From CAVXFL01 sp963761015 (GTDB lineage: Bacteria; Pseudomonadota; Alphaproteobacteria; Acetobacterales; Acetobacteraceae): 64,000 nucleotides of DNA. The notes under the pieces were generated by a model. The model did not search any database. It worked only from the letters and a program-made list of their open reading frames with translations, and had not been told where the DNA came from. The translations under genes were made by a program, and so were the position numbers. Shown piece by piece: positions 35,371 to 43,582 of the stretch (position 1 is its first letter; each line of letters starts with the position of its first letter). The stretch lies in contig CAVXFL010000020.1 of the NCBI GenBank assembly GCA_963761015.1, positions 372,001-436,000 on the forward strand, given 5' to 3'.

Positions 35371-36173
35371 GCCTCGGTCGGATCGACGTCCAGCCGCGCG
35401 GCAATCCCCGACAGCTCGGGGCTGGGAGCCGGATAGCGCCGCATGACCAGCGGGTCGTGGCCGGGGACGATATGCGCCGGGCTCGGCGCGGCGGCGATCA
35501 GCCGCTCGAAGCTTTCCAGCATGTCGCCCACGCTGAACACCGTGGTGAAGGGACGGCCGGTCTGAAAATTCTCGTAGAAATGCGTGGCGTCCGAGGCGAG
35601 CACGACGGGGCCCCGCCTCGTGTTCACCCGGACGAACTGCAAGCCGACCGAATGCCCCGGCGCCGGATGCAAGGTGATCCCGGGCGCGAGTTCGGCGACG
35701 CCGTTATAGAGCCGCACGCGGCGCGCATAGTTCAGCCGCACGATGCCGACAACTTCGTCGATTTCGAACGGGCGCGCGAGCACCGGGTAGCGCATATGCC
35801 GCCCGACCGCGTAATGCAGTTCCGCTTCCTGCAAATGGAAATCCGCCTGCGGGAAATGGTGGAAATTGCCCACGTGGTCGTAGTGCAGATGCGTCAGCAC
35901 CACGTCCGACACGCTTTCCGCATGCACGTCGAAGGACGACAGCGCGTCGATCGGGCAGCGTAGGAAGGTACGCCGCCGCTTCTCGGCCATGTCAGCGGTG
36001 AAGCCGGCATCGACCACGATGGCGCGTCCGGCGCCGCGGATGAGCCAGACGAAATAGTCCATCGGCATCGGCCCGTCATGCGGATCGCCACCGATGAAAT
36101 GCTCCGAGCGGTTCGCCGCGCGCATGGCGTAGCGGATGGCGAATACCTCGTATTCGGGCGCGGATTGCGGCAC
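35367..36173 (-). CDS. N-acyl-homoserine-lactonase-like metallo-beta-lactamase-fold hydrolase
   Basis: 268 aa. The zinc motif THLHYDHVGNFHHF (HxHxDH), a later HPAPGHSVG and SDATHFYENF fit the AttM/AiiB branch of lactonases, which open acyl-homoserine lactone rings and quench quorum signals; other lactones are possible. GTG 36173 is chosen because AGGAGGA lies at about the right distance; ATG 36230 would add 19 residues with no good site. The start is divergent from the MmgE/PrpD gene and the stop overlaps the GT4 gene. Confidence 0.8.
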   Translation of the reverse strand: MPQSAPEYEVFAIRYAMRAANRSEHFIGGDPHDGPMPMDYFVWLIRGAGRAIVVDAGFTADMAEKRRRTFLRCPIDALSSFDVHAESVSDVVLTHLHYDHVGNFHHFPQADFHLQEAELHYAVGRHMRYPVLARPFEIDEVVGIVRLNYARRVRLYNGVAELAPGITLHPAPGHSVGLQFVRVNTRRGPVVLASDATHFYENFQTGRPFTTVFSVGDMLESFERLIAAAPSPAHIVPGHDPLVMRRYPAPSPELSGIAARLDVDPTEA

Positions 36174-36269
36174 CGTCACGTCCTCCTGCTGCCAGTCTGC
36201 TGGGCGGGTGTGCTGGGCGGCCGATAGCATGGTACGAATACCCCGGCCACTCATTCCCCGAGGTATCGA

Positions 36270-37658
36270 ATGCCAGCCTGTTCCGCGCTGCTTTCCGAAT
36301 GGGCGAGCCGGTTCGACTACGCCGACCTGCCGGAGCGCGTGGTTGACCACACAAAGCTAAGGGTGCTGGACGTGATCGGGCTCGCACTCGCCGGGCTCGG
36401 CACGAATTTCGGCCAGTCGGTGGTCCGGGCGGTCGGCGACATGCATCCGGCGGGTCCTTGCCGCATCCTCGGCACGGCGGCCCGGTCGAGCGCGCCCGGC
36501 GCGGCGCTCGCGAACGGCGCGCTGGCGCAGGCGCTCGAATACGACGACACCCATAACGAATCCATCGTCCATATGAGCAGCCCGTCGGTCGCCGCGGCGC
36601 TGGCGCTGGCCGATAGGGCGCCGGTATCGGGGCGCGCATTGCTAAGCGCCATCGCGCTCGGGAGTGAAATTGCCTGCCGCATCGGCAGCATCGCGCCCGG
36701 CCAGTTCCACCGCCGCGGCTTTCACCCCACCGGCCTGTTCTCCACGCTCGGCACCGCCTGGCTGGCGGGCAAGCTGCTCGGGCTCGATCCGCCTGGCATG
36801 ACGGCGGCCGCCGGGATCGCCGGCAGCTTTGCCTCCGGTCTGCTGCAGTGCTGGGTCGACGGCACGCAATCGAAGTTCCTGCACCCCGGCTGGGCGGCGC
36901 AGGGCGGCATCGCGGCTGCCTTTCTGGCGCGCGCCGGCGCGACCGGGCCGGCCGAGATCATCGAGGGCCGGTTCGGGCTTCTGCAATCGCATCTGCAAGA
37001 CCCGCAGGTGGCGCCGAACTACGCCCGGGTCACGGACGGTCTCGGCACCCATTGGGAAAGCGAGAACGCCTCGTTCAAGCCGTTTCCGGTCGCGCATGTG
37101 ATCCACCCGTATATCGACGCGCTGCTCCGGCTGCGCGCCCGCCACGGCATCGATCCGGCGCAGGTGGACCGGATCGTCTGCCCGGTTGCGTCCTTCATCG
37201 TGCCGATCGTCTGCGAGCCGGTCGCGGAGAAGCGCCGTCCCAACACCGATTCGCACGGGCGCGTCAGCCTGCAATACACCCTGGCCGAGGCTTTGGCGCG
37301 CGGCGGCATCGGCAAGGCCGCGTACGCCGCCGCAAGCCTCTCCGATCCGTCGATTCTCGCCATTGCCGACCGGGTCGATTACCGCATCGATCCGTCTTTT
37401 CCCGGCCCTGAACAATTCAAGGGCGTGGTGATCGTGACGATGCGTGACGGTCGCCGCTACGAGGAGGTGGAAGGGCACAACCGCGGCTCCCCAGCCAACC
37501 CGATGCGCCCCGGCGAGATTGCGGCCAAGTTCGAGGAAAACGCGGCCGACGTTCTGTCCCCCGCCCGCAGGCGCGAAATCGTGGACATGGTGCTGAACCT
37601 GCACGGATCGGCCGATGTCCGCGACCTGACCGCGCGCGTTTCAGGGCCCAGCGTGTAG
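36270..37658 (+). CDS. MmgE/PrpD family protein
   Basis: 462 aa. Relatives include 2-methylcitrate dehydratase and cis-aconitate decarboxylase. It shows the family pattern LRVLDVIGLALAGLGT, ANGALAQALEYDDTH, SSPSVAAALALAD, the mid-section HRRGFHPTGLFSTLGTAWLAGKLLGL, and KFLHPGWAAQGGIAAAFLARAG. No prpB or prpC genes are adjacent, so a methylcitrate role is not supported by context. Divergently oriented from the lactonase-like gene across a gap of about 96 bp that should hold both promoters. Confidence 0.85.
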   Translation: MPACSALLSEWASRFDYADLPERVVDHTKLRVLDVIGLALAGLGTNFGQSVVRAVGDMHPAGPCRILGTAARSSAPGAALANGALAQALEYDDTHNESIVHMSSPSVAAALALADRAPVSGRALLSAIALGSEIACRIGSIAPGQFHRRGFHPTGLFSTLGTAWLAGKLLGLDPPGMTAAAGIAGSFASGLLQCWVDGTQSKFLHPGWAAQGGIAAAFLARAGATGPAEIIEGRFGLLQSHLQDPQVAPNYARVTDGLGTHWESENASFKPFPVAHVIHPYIDALLRLRARHGIDPAQVDRIVCPVASFIVPIVCEPVAEKRRPNTDSHGRVSLQYTLAEALARGGIGKAAYAAASLSDPSILAIADRVDYRIDPSFPGPEQFKGVVIVTMRDGRRYEEVEGHNRGSPANPMRPGEIAAKFEENAADVLSPARRREIVDMVLNLHGSADVRDLTARVSGPSV

Positions 37659-37693
37659 TCTCCGTCGCCTGACCACGGCGGAGATCCGCGCCA

Positions 37694-38614
37694 TCATGCC
37701 TCAGCCATATACCGCGCGAGCGCGTGCGAAATCGGCTGATCGGTGTTGGCCTCGTAGAACGAGAAGGCCGGGGACGGATTGACCTCGAAGCAGAACACCT
37801 CGCCCGATGGCGTGATCTTCAGATCAATGCCGGCGAACGGCAGATCGAGACCATGCGCGAGCGCGATGCAGCGCCGCGACACGTCCTCGGGCAGATCCGT
37901 GGCGCGCAGCTCGGCGGTGCCGCCGTTGCGGCGCGCGTAGCGGTAATCGAGACGATCGCTGACGATCTCGGTCGCGTACGCCTCGCGATCCACGACGTGG
38001 ACACGCACGTCCGTCCCCGGAACGCAAGCCTGGAACTGCACCGGGCACCAGCGGATGTCCTCGATCCGCGCGAGATCGTCCGGGCCGAGCGCGGTCACGA
38101 TGGAACGCACCCCGCTGATCGACTTGTAGATCAGTGTGCCGTGCTCGCGTTGGAACGCGAGGACCAAATCGGGATCGCTGGTGATGAGGGTCTCCGGCAC
38201 GCGCAGCCCGTATTGCATGATGAGCTGCGCCTGATACGGCTTCGATCCGTTGGAGCCCTGCGGATCGGCGCGGTTGACGATCCGGCCGGGCGCGATCTCC
38301 AGCCAGCGCGTCAGCGCGTCGTGGAACCCGCGCGCGTGCCGGCGCGCGGGCGATCCCTCCGGCTCGCCTTCCAGCTCGGGCAACAGCCGGTCGTCCATCA
38401 GCCGCACATAGGCGGCGCGCACATCGGCGAGGCGGATCGCCTCGTCGTCCAGACGCAGCGTTCCGTCGATGACGCCGTCCACGATTTCCCAGTCGATCGC
38501 GTAGTCCGCGACCCGGCGCTGATTGACGAACCGGTACTCGGCGCCGAGCGTGTCGAGCGCGCGCGCAACCAGCCGTAGCGGCGTCTCGCTCGGAATGCCG
38601 CAGAGAAGGATCAC
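37694..38614 (-). CDS. ATP-grasp ligase (RimK/MvdD-like) of a putative peptide-modification operon
   Basis: 306 aa. A pre-ATP-grasp domain (LCGIPSETPLRLVARALDTLGAEYRFVNQRR) precedes the ATP-grasp core: GSNGSKPYQAQLIMQYGLRVPETLITSD, LIYKSISGVRSIV (ATP-binding Lys), PVQFQACVPGTDVRVHVV, and the metal site FAGIDLKITPSGEVFCFEVNPSPAFSFYE. This organisation matches peptide ligases of the graspetide and RimK groups, which join carboxylates to amines or hydroxyls through an acyl phosphate. GTG 38614 is the start. It lies 10 bp downstream of the pre-ATP-grasp-like gene and last in the operon. Its substrate is probably the Lys/Glu-repeat protein encoded first. Confidence 0.85.
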   Translation of the reverse strand: MILLCGIPSETPLRLVARALDTLGAEYRFVNQRRVADYAIDWEIVDGVIDGTLRLDDEAIRLADVRAAYVRLMDDRLLPELEGEPEGSPARRHARGFHDALTRWLEIAPGRIVNRADPQGSNGSKPYQAQLIMQYGLRVPETLITSDPDLVLAFQREHGTLIYKSISGVRSIVTALGPDDLARIEDIRWCPVQFQACVPGTDVRVHVVDREAYATEIVSDRLDYRYARRNGGTAELRATDLPEDVSRRCIALAHGLDLPFAGIDLKITPSGEVFCFEVNPSPAFSFYEANTDQPISHALARYMAEA

Positions 38615-38624
38615 GCGCGCCCGG

Positions 38625-39353
38625 TCACGCCGTCAGCGCTTCGGCAAGCGCCTCGATCAGCGCCTCACCGCCGGCGATGAGGTTTGGCATCACCGACGCG
38701 CCGGCAAAACGCCACGCCCGCGCCTCGCCGTCCGGGGCGAAATCCGTGCCGAGCAGCGGTGTGCCCGCGAGCGCGGCCAGGCGCCGGCAGCCGTCATGCA
38801 GGGACACGCCCAGCTCGGGCGGCGCGATCACCCGCTCGCCGACCACGATCGCGGTCGCGCCATCGGCGGCAACCCGGGGCTGCCAGCTCGCCGCCGGGTC
38901 GTCCCTGCTGGAGAGGCGGTAAGCCGCGACCGGCAATCCTGCCCGGCTGGCCAGCGCCATCCAGGCCGAGGGATGGCGGTGATTGCCGCACAAGCCTTGC
39001 GGCATCGGCGGGTTCAGTTTTGGCCCGGCGAGCGCGTGCAGCCAGCTCAGGCAGAAGGCGTACAGCTCCTGCACGGCGTAGTCGCGGTCCGGACCGCCGA
39101 TCCGCCGCAGCCACGCGGCGGGCAGGAACGACAGCCGGTTGAGCACGCCGCGGACCTCCACGCCGCAAATCACCCGGCCGTCGGCGAGCCGCACGGCGAA
39201 GCCCGCGCCGTCGCGCCCGATCCGGTGCTCCCATGCTTCCGCCGAGGCGAGGTCGGCGCCCGAAACGAGCTGGACGGCGAGGCCCGCGTCACGCAGGCGT
39301 CCCGCCGCCCAAATCGCCGATGCGTCCGCTTCCTCGCAGAGAACCAGGATCAA
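38625..39353 (-). CDS. Pre-ATP-grasp-like partner protein lacking the catalytic domain
   Basis: 242 aa. Its start (ILVLCEEADASAIWAAGRLRDAG) and middle (VRGVLNRLSFLPAAWLRRIGGPDRDYAVQELYAFCLSWLHALAGPKLNPPMPQGLCGN) look like the N-terminal domain of peptide ATP-grasp enzymes, including an NPP-type segment. No ATP-binding Lys or metal-binding E-x-N motif follows; the C-terminal 80 residues are short and different. It may bind the substrate or complete the neighbouring ligase as a hetero-complex. Start is TTG 39353; no in-frame ATG is available. It sits 25 bp after the repeat protein. The functional call is inference. Confidence 0.65.
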   Translation of the reverse strand: MILVLCEEADASAIWAAGRLRDAGLAVQLVSGADLASAEAWEHRIGRDGAGFAVRLADGRVICGVEVRGVLNRLSFLPAAWLRRIGGPDRDYAVQELYAFCLSWLHALAGPKLNPPMPQGLCGNHRHPSAWMALASRAGLPVAAYRLSSRDDPAASWQPRVAADGATAIVVGERVIAPPELGVSLHDGCRRLAALAGTPLLGTDFAPDGEARAWRFAGASVMPNLIAGGEALIEALAEALTA

Positions 39354-39378
39354 ATGCGTCCGGTCCCGCCCAGGGAAA

Positions 39379-39927
39379 TCACCCGCCCTGACCGCCGGAC
39401 GAGGATTGCTCGCCGGACAGCGCGCCGCGGCTCAGATCTGGGCGTTGCGACTGCGTGATGAAATGCTGCATGGATGCCATGCTTTGCTCCAGCGCGCCTA
39501 GGCGCTGCTCGATCGGATCGCCGGGATTGCCCGGGCCCTCGACCAGTTCCTTGCCGTCCTTCTCCTTGCCCTGCGGCTTCTCGCCCTGTTCGAGCTTGGA
39601 AATCTCCTTGTTCTCGAGCTTTTCGATCTTCTCCTGCTTGCCGTCCTTGTGCTCCTTGATCTCGTTCTTCTCGGCCTTCTCGTGCTTGGCGTCCTTGTGC
39701 TCCTTGGCCTCGTTCTTCTCGAGCTTCTCCTGCTTGGCGTCCTTGTGCTCCTTGATCTCGTTCTTCTCGATCTTCTCGAGCTTCAGGTCCTTGTGTTCCT
39801 TGGCCTCGATCTTTTCCAGCTTTTCGACCTTGAATTCCTTCGTTTCGATCTTCTTCTCGATCCGCTTCGTCAGATCCTGGCGCCCTGACGCCTGGTTCTC
39901 GGACTGCGGCGTTTGGTTTTCCGACAT
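39379..39927 (-). CDS. Lys/Glu-rich 16-residue-repeat protein, putative substrate of the ATP-grasp ligase
   Basis: 182 aa, nearly all Lys, Glu and other polar residues, with no Cys or Trp. Residues 34-97 are four exact-length 16-residue units of the form xEKxEKNExKEHKDxK, with a partial fifth to about 110; this predicts a long single helix. After a Gly/Pro hinge (VEGPGNPGDP) a different C-terminal module follows: IEQRLGALEQSMASMQHFITQ and then the tail SQRPDLSRGALSGEQ plus a Ser/Gly end. There is no signal peptide. ATG 39927 has a perfect GGAGG site 7 bp upstream. First gene of the operon with the two ATP-grasp-related genes. Function unknown. Confidence 0.8.
   Translation of the reverse strand: MSENQTPQSENQASGRQDLTKRIEKKIETKEFKVEKLEKIEAKEHKDLKLEKIEKNEIKEHKDAKQEKLEKNEAKEHKDAKHEKAEKNEIKEHKDGKQEKIEKLENKEISKLEQGEKPQGKEKDGKELVEGPGNPGDPIEQRLGALEQSMASMQHFITQSQRPDLSRGALSGEQSSSGGQGG
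39598..39828 (-). repeat. 48-bp tandem repeats coding the Lys/Glu units
   Basis: Four 48-bp units plus a partial one code for the 16-residue repeats. They differ mainly at the codons for the x positions (Leu/Gln/His and Ile/Ala), while the AAG/GAG-rich body is conserved, pointing to expansion by duplication of a single unit. Confidence 0.85.
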
Positions 39928-40316
39928 GCTGTTTCCTCCGGTTTGCTTGCGGCAGTTGCGCCACCCGATCGTATCCCGGGTGTTCGTTGCGATGCGCATA
40001 GCTTCTTCCCGTGTAGAAGGCAACGTAGGCGAAATGAGAATAGCTAGATTGTGATCGGTGCGACGCATCAGTTCGCGACTCGCCGATTCTCTTGTCGCGC
40101 AATTTGATCGATTCGATTGTGTTCCCGCTCTCGTGTGACGAATATTTCCAGCGACCACGTTTGCCAGTCAGCGGTCGAGGCGCGACGACAGCGGCGCAGC
40201 CGGTTTGCGGACATGCAACGCGGCTCGACAAAAGCTGGCTCACCGCTGGCCGAAGCCGCGCGGCTTCTGTAGAGCTTTGAGCAATCAATGAGCACGCCGC
40301 AAATGGGGAGGACATC
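39928..40316. other. 389-bp gene-free divergent region
   Basis: No gene is supported here. The region separates the Lys/Glu-repeat operon (-) from the binding-protein gene (+) and is AT-richer around 40020-40160, as expected for two promoters. I see no clear -10/-35 pair or operator that I would defend. Confidence 0.5.
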
Positions 40317-41582
40317 ATGGGTTCATGGCGAATTGGGCGGCTGGCGGCTTTGGCCGCGATGGGCTTGGCGCTGACGGCGGGCGCCGGCCGGGTCCGGGCG
40401 GCCGAACCGCCCATCACCATCGGGCTCGGCATGGCGTTGACCGGCGGCTTGGCGCCAAACGGCAAGGCGGCGCTGCTCGCGATGCAAATCTGGCGGGACC
40501 AGGTGAACGCCAATGGCGGGCTGCTCGGGCGGCAGGTGAAGCTGATCTACTACGACGATCAGACCAATCCCGCGCTGGTGCCGGGCATCTACACGAAACT
40601 GCTCGACGTCGACAAAGTCGATCTGGTCATCAGCGGCTACGGCACGAACATGATCGCGCCGGCGATGCCCGTGGTGATGCAGCACGACCGCACGTTCCTC
40701 GGCCTGTTCGGCCTGGACGTGAACAGCGTGTTCCATTACCCGAAATACTTCTCCCTCGTGCCGACCGGCGGCCCGCACCCGAAGGAGAGCTTTTCGCGCG
40801 GCTTCTTCGCGGTCGCCATGCAGCAGAACCCGAAGCCGAAGACCGTGGCGATGGTCGGCGCGGACGCGGAATTCGCCAAGAACGCGCTGGACGGCGCGCG
40901 CGGCCTGGCGAAGCGGGCCGGGCTGAAGATCGTCTACGACCGGACCTATCCGCCCAGCACGGTCGACTACACGCCGATCGTCCGGGCCATTCAGGCCACC
41001 AATCCGGATCTGGTGTTCGTCGCGTCATACCCGCCGGATTCCGTGGGCATGATCCGGGCCGCGAGCGAGGTCGGGCTGAAGCCCAAAATGTTCGGCGGCG
41101 GCATGGTCGGGCTGCAGAACACGTCCATCAAAACGCAGTTGGGGCCGCTGCTGAACGGCATCGCGGATTACGATTTCTGGCTGCCGTTCGGCCAACTCGC
41201 GAACCCCGAGGCGCTGGCGTTCCTGAAGGCCTATCAGGCGCGGTCCGGCGCCGCGGGTGTCGATCTGCTCGGCTATTACCTGCCGCCGTTCGCCTATGCC
41301 GACATGCAGGTGCTGCAGCAAGCCGTCGAGGGCACGAAGAGCCTCGATCAGGACAAGCTCGCCGCCTACCTGCGCTCGCACACGTTCAAAACGATCATCG
41401 GGAACATCGCGTTCGGGGCGAACGGCGAATGGCGCGAGGCGCGCGTGCTGGAGGTGCAGTTCCAGGACGTGAAGGCGCACGACGTCGCGCAGTTCAAGCA
41501 GCCGAAAACCGAGGTCATCCTGTGGCCGGAGCGGCTGAAGTCCGGAAACATGATCTACCCCTACGCCCGGGCGCAGCACTGA
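40317..41582 (+). CDS. Periplasmic branched-chain-amino-acid-type ABC substrate-binding protein
   Basis: 421 aa. A Sec signal peptide spans residues 1-28 (LAALAAMGLALTAGAGRVRAAE), followed by a LivK-type fold: ITIGLGMALTGGLAPNGKAALLAMQIWRDQVNANGGLLGRQVKLIYYDDQTNPA and DLVISGYGTNMIAPAMPVV. Ligand unknown. No LivHMGF permease genes are adjacent; instead the PQQ-associated ABC set follows, so it may bind a small alcohol, aromatic or other methylotrophy-linked ligand. ATG 40317 is preceded by GGGGAGGA at good spacing. Confidence 0.88.
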   Translation: MGSWRIGRLAALAAMGLALTAGAGRVRAAEPPITIGLGMALTGGLAPNGKAALLAMQIWRDQVNANGGLLGRQVKLIYYDDQTNPALVPGIYTKLLDVDKVDLVISGYGTNMIAPAMPVVMQHDRTFLGLFGLDVNSVFHYPKYFSLVPTGGPHPKESFSRGFFAVAMQQNPKPKTVAMVGADAEFAKNALDGARGLAKRAGLKIVYDRTYPPSTVDYTPIVRAIQATNPDLVFVASYPPDSVGMIRAASEVGLKPKMFGGGMVGLQNTSIKTQLGPLLNGIADYDFWLPFGQLANPEALAFLKAYQARSGAAGVDLLGYYLPPFAYADMQVLQQAVEGTKSLDQDKLAAYLRSHTFKTIIGNIAFGANGEWREARVLEVQFQDVKAHDVAQFKQPKTEVILWPERLKSGNMIYPYARAQH

Positions 41583-41620
41583 GCGGGGTGACGGCAACGA
41601 ACGCCGGCCAGGCGGCCGAA

Positions 41621-41648
41621 CCCGCGCGATGCGAGCCCGCGCGATGCG
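41621..41648. repeat. Short tandem duplication CCCGCGCGATGCG
   Basis: The 13-bp sequence occurs twice with a 15-bp period in the gap between the binding-protein stop and the DUF3280 stop. It looks like a slip-type duplication with no obvious role. Confidence 0.5.
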
Positions 41649-41651
41649 GTT

Positions 41652-42155
41652 CTATCGGTTGAACACGTGCTCCTCCAGCAGGAACGCAAGCCCGCGGGTC
41701 CAGGACTGGTCGGTGTCGCCGCGGATATCCACGCTGCCGCCCTTCAGCATCTTGCCGGAGTCCGCGCTTTCGATGACGAGGTTGATGTTCAGGATCAGGT
41801 TGCTGACCTTCTGCACCCAGCCATAGGCGGCTTCGCTCGCGCCGAGCTTGCGGGCCAGTTGCAGTTCGCAGCCGTTGCACGCGCGGACGCCGCCGAGCTT
41901 TTCGAGTTCCTTCCGCACGGGCGCGGTGTCCACGACCTCGTATTGGCCGGACTTCTCCAGGACCGCCCGGAGCTGGTCGTCCAACCGGCCGAGGCGCGCC
42001 CGCTCCTCCCGGCTGGTCGGCTGAAGCGAGGTGTTGACCATCTCGAAGCCGAAGAACGCGATGCGCGGTTTGGCGGCCCATCCGGGCGCCGCGGACAAAA
42101 TCAGCAGCGCCAGTGACGCGAGAACCACACGAAGACCGCCGGCCGAATGTCGCAT
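41652..42155 (-). CDS. DUF3280/DUF2380-type secreted protein
   Basis: 167 aa. A signal peptide (VVLASLALLILSAAPGWAA, residues ~10-28) leads into a region resembling DUF3280/DUF2380: KPRIAFFGFEMVNTSLQP, RLDDQLRAVLEKSGQYEVVDTAPVRKELEKLGGVRACNGCELQLARKLGA and a beta-strand-rich end. It has a CNGC pair. The family resembles the N-terminal fold of TolB and is often found near PQQ-dependent dehydrogenase genes (knowledge, not shown here). It is encoded on the opposite strand between two binding proteins. Function unknown. Confidence 0.75.
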   Translation of the reverse strand: MRHSAGGLRVVLASLALLILSAAPGWAAKPRIAFFGFEMVNTSLQPTSREERARLGRLDDQLRAVLEKSGQYEVVDTAPVRKELEKLGGVRACNGCELQLARKLGASEAAYGWVQKVSNLILNINLVIESADSGKMLKGGSVDIRGDTDQSWTRGLAFLLEEHVFNR

Positions 42156-42325
42156 TCCGCTCTCTCCTCAGCCCCAGCCGGTTGTTCCGCCGGAGGAATC
42201 CGACTGGCGCGACCTGGGGCTTGCGCGCAGTATCCGGCCGCCTTAACGCGCAACCGTGGTCCCAACCGCGGGCCGGCACGGTCGCCGCCGGCGCGGAAAT
42301 TACGATCCGAGGAGGGATTTGGCGA

Positions 42326-43582
42326 ATGGGGGTCCGCTTCGGTCCGCGGAGGGCGCTTCTCGGCGGTGTCGTTCTGATCGGCGCGCTGCTGGCCGGCTTG
42401 CCGGCGGCGGTCCCGACCCACGCTGCCACCCCCGCCGTACCCGCCGCCGCACCCGCAGCCGCTCCGGCCGTGGTGGACATCGTCTGGCTCGGCCTGTCGG
42501 TGAAGCGTGTCTGGCCGGAAACCTGGCTCGACCAGCCCCCGGCCGACGAGGGCATCCAGGGCGGGCGGGTCGCGCTGGCCGACGACAACACCACCGGGCG
42601 CTTCATCGGCCAGAAATACCAGTTGGAGCAGGCGGTCGCCCCGAACGCCGCCGGTGTCGTCGCGGCGTTCAAGAAGCTGGTGGCCGCCGGCCGCCGCAAC
42701 TTCGTCACCGACCTGCCGCCCGCGCTGCTGCTCCAGGTCGCCGACCTGCCCGAAGCCAAGGACGTCACCCTGATCGACGCCACCGATCCGGACGACATGC
42801 TGCGCGCCGCCGGGTGCCGGCGCAACGTGCTGCACGTGCTGCCGAGCCGCGCCATGCTGGCCGACGCGCTCATGCAGTACCTGGTGGTGAAGAACTGGAA
42901 GCGGATCATGCTGGTCACCGGCAAGACGCCCGATGACAAGCTCTACGCCGACGCGATCCGCCGCTCGGCACGCAAGTTCCAGATCAGGATCGTCGCCGAC
43001 AAGCCGTGGAGCTTCAATCCGGCGGCGCAGCAGGCCGATACCGGCCATTTCGAGGTGAACACCGAGGTCGCCAAGCTGACCCAGGGCGAGTCCTACGACC
43101 TGCTGGTGGTCGCCGACGAGGAGGACAATTTCGGCGACGAGCTGAGCTATCGCACCTTCGAGCCCCGCCCGGTCGCCGGCACGCAGGGGATGGTGCCGAC
43201 CGCCTGGGCGCGCGCCTTCGACGAAATGGGCGCGACGCAGTTGCAGGCGCGGTTCCTCAAGCTGGCGCATCGCTGGATGACGGCGCGCGACTACGGCGGC
43301 TGGCTCGCGGTGCGCGCCTTCGGCGAGGCGGCGACCCGCTCGGGCAGCACCGATCCGGCGAAAATGGCCGCCTTCCTGCACGGCACGAAATTCGAGATGG
43401 CGGGGTACAAGGGCCCGCCGCTCAGCTTCCGCCCCTGGGACGGGCAGCTCCGCCAGCCCGTGCTGCTGGCGGACGACCGCTCGCTGGTGTCGATCTCGCC
43501 GCAGCCCGGGTTCCTGCACCAGTTCTACGAAACCGACACGCTCGGCATCGACCGGCCGGAGACCAAATGCCACATGCACTGA
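42326..43582 (+). CDS. PQQ-dehydrogenase-associated ABC substrate-binding protein
   Basis: 418 aa. Signal peptide residues 1-33, then an Ala/Pro-rich linker and an IWLGLSVKRVWPETWLDQPPADEGIQGGRVALADDNTTGRFIGQKYQLEQ region that matches the binding protein of the 'PQQ-dependent alcohol dehydrogenase system' (TIGR03863-type). Middle motifs DDMLRAAGCRRNVLHVLPSRAMLADALMQYLVVKNWKRIMLVTG support a periplasmic binding fold. ATG 42326 has GGAGG 8-9 bp upstream; longer forms add a non-secretory leader. The beta-propeller gene starts inside its last 16 bp. Confidence 0.88.
   Translation: MGVRFGPRRALLGGVVLIGALLAGLPAAVPTHAATPAVPAAAPAAAPAVVDIVWLGLSVKRVWPETWLDQPPADEGIQGGRVALADDNTTGRFIGQKYQLEQAVAPNAAGVVAAFKKLVAAGRRNFVTDLPPALLLQVADLPEAKDVTLIDATDPDDMLRAAGCRRNVLHVLPSRAMLADALMQYLVVKNWKRIMLVTGKTPDDKLYADAIRRSARKFQIRIVADKPWSFNPAAQQADTGHFEVNTEVAKLTQGESYDLLVVADEEDNFGDELSYRTFEPRPVAGTQGMVPTAWARAFDEMGATQLQARFLKLAHRWMTARDYGGWLAVRAFGEAATRSGSTDPAKMAAFLHGTKFEMAGYKGPPLSFRPWDGQLRQPVLLADDRSLVSISPQPGFLHQFYETDTLGIDRPETKCHMH

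Noticed and set aside
39649..39888. + strand Leu/Val-rich frame opposite the Lys/Glu repeats
   Set aside because: It is just the reverse reading of AAG/GAG codons (CTT/CTC), giving a false membrane protein.
39379..39927. Dismissing the Lys/Glu repeat as low-complexity shadow
   Set aside because: A perfect ribosome site, a distinct C-terminal module and operon spacing support a real gene.
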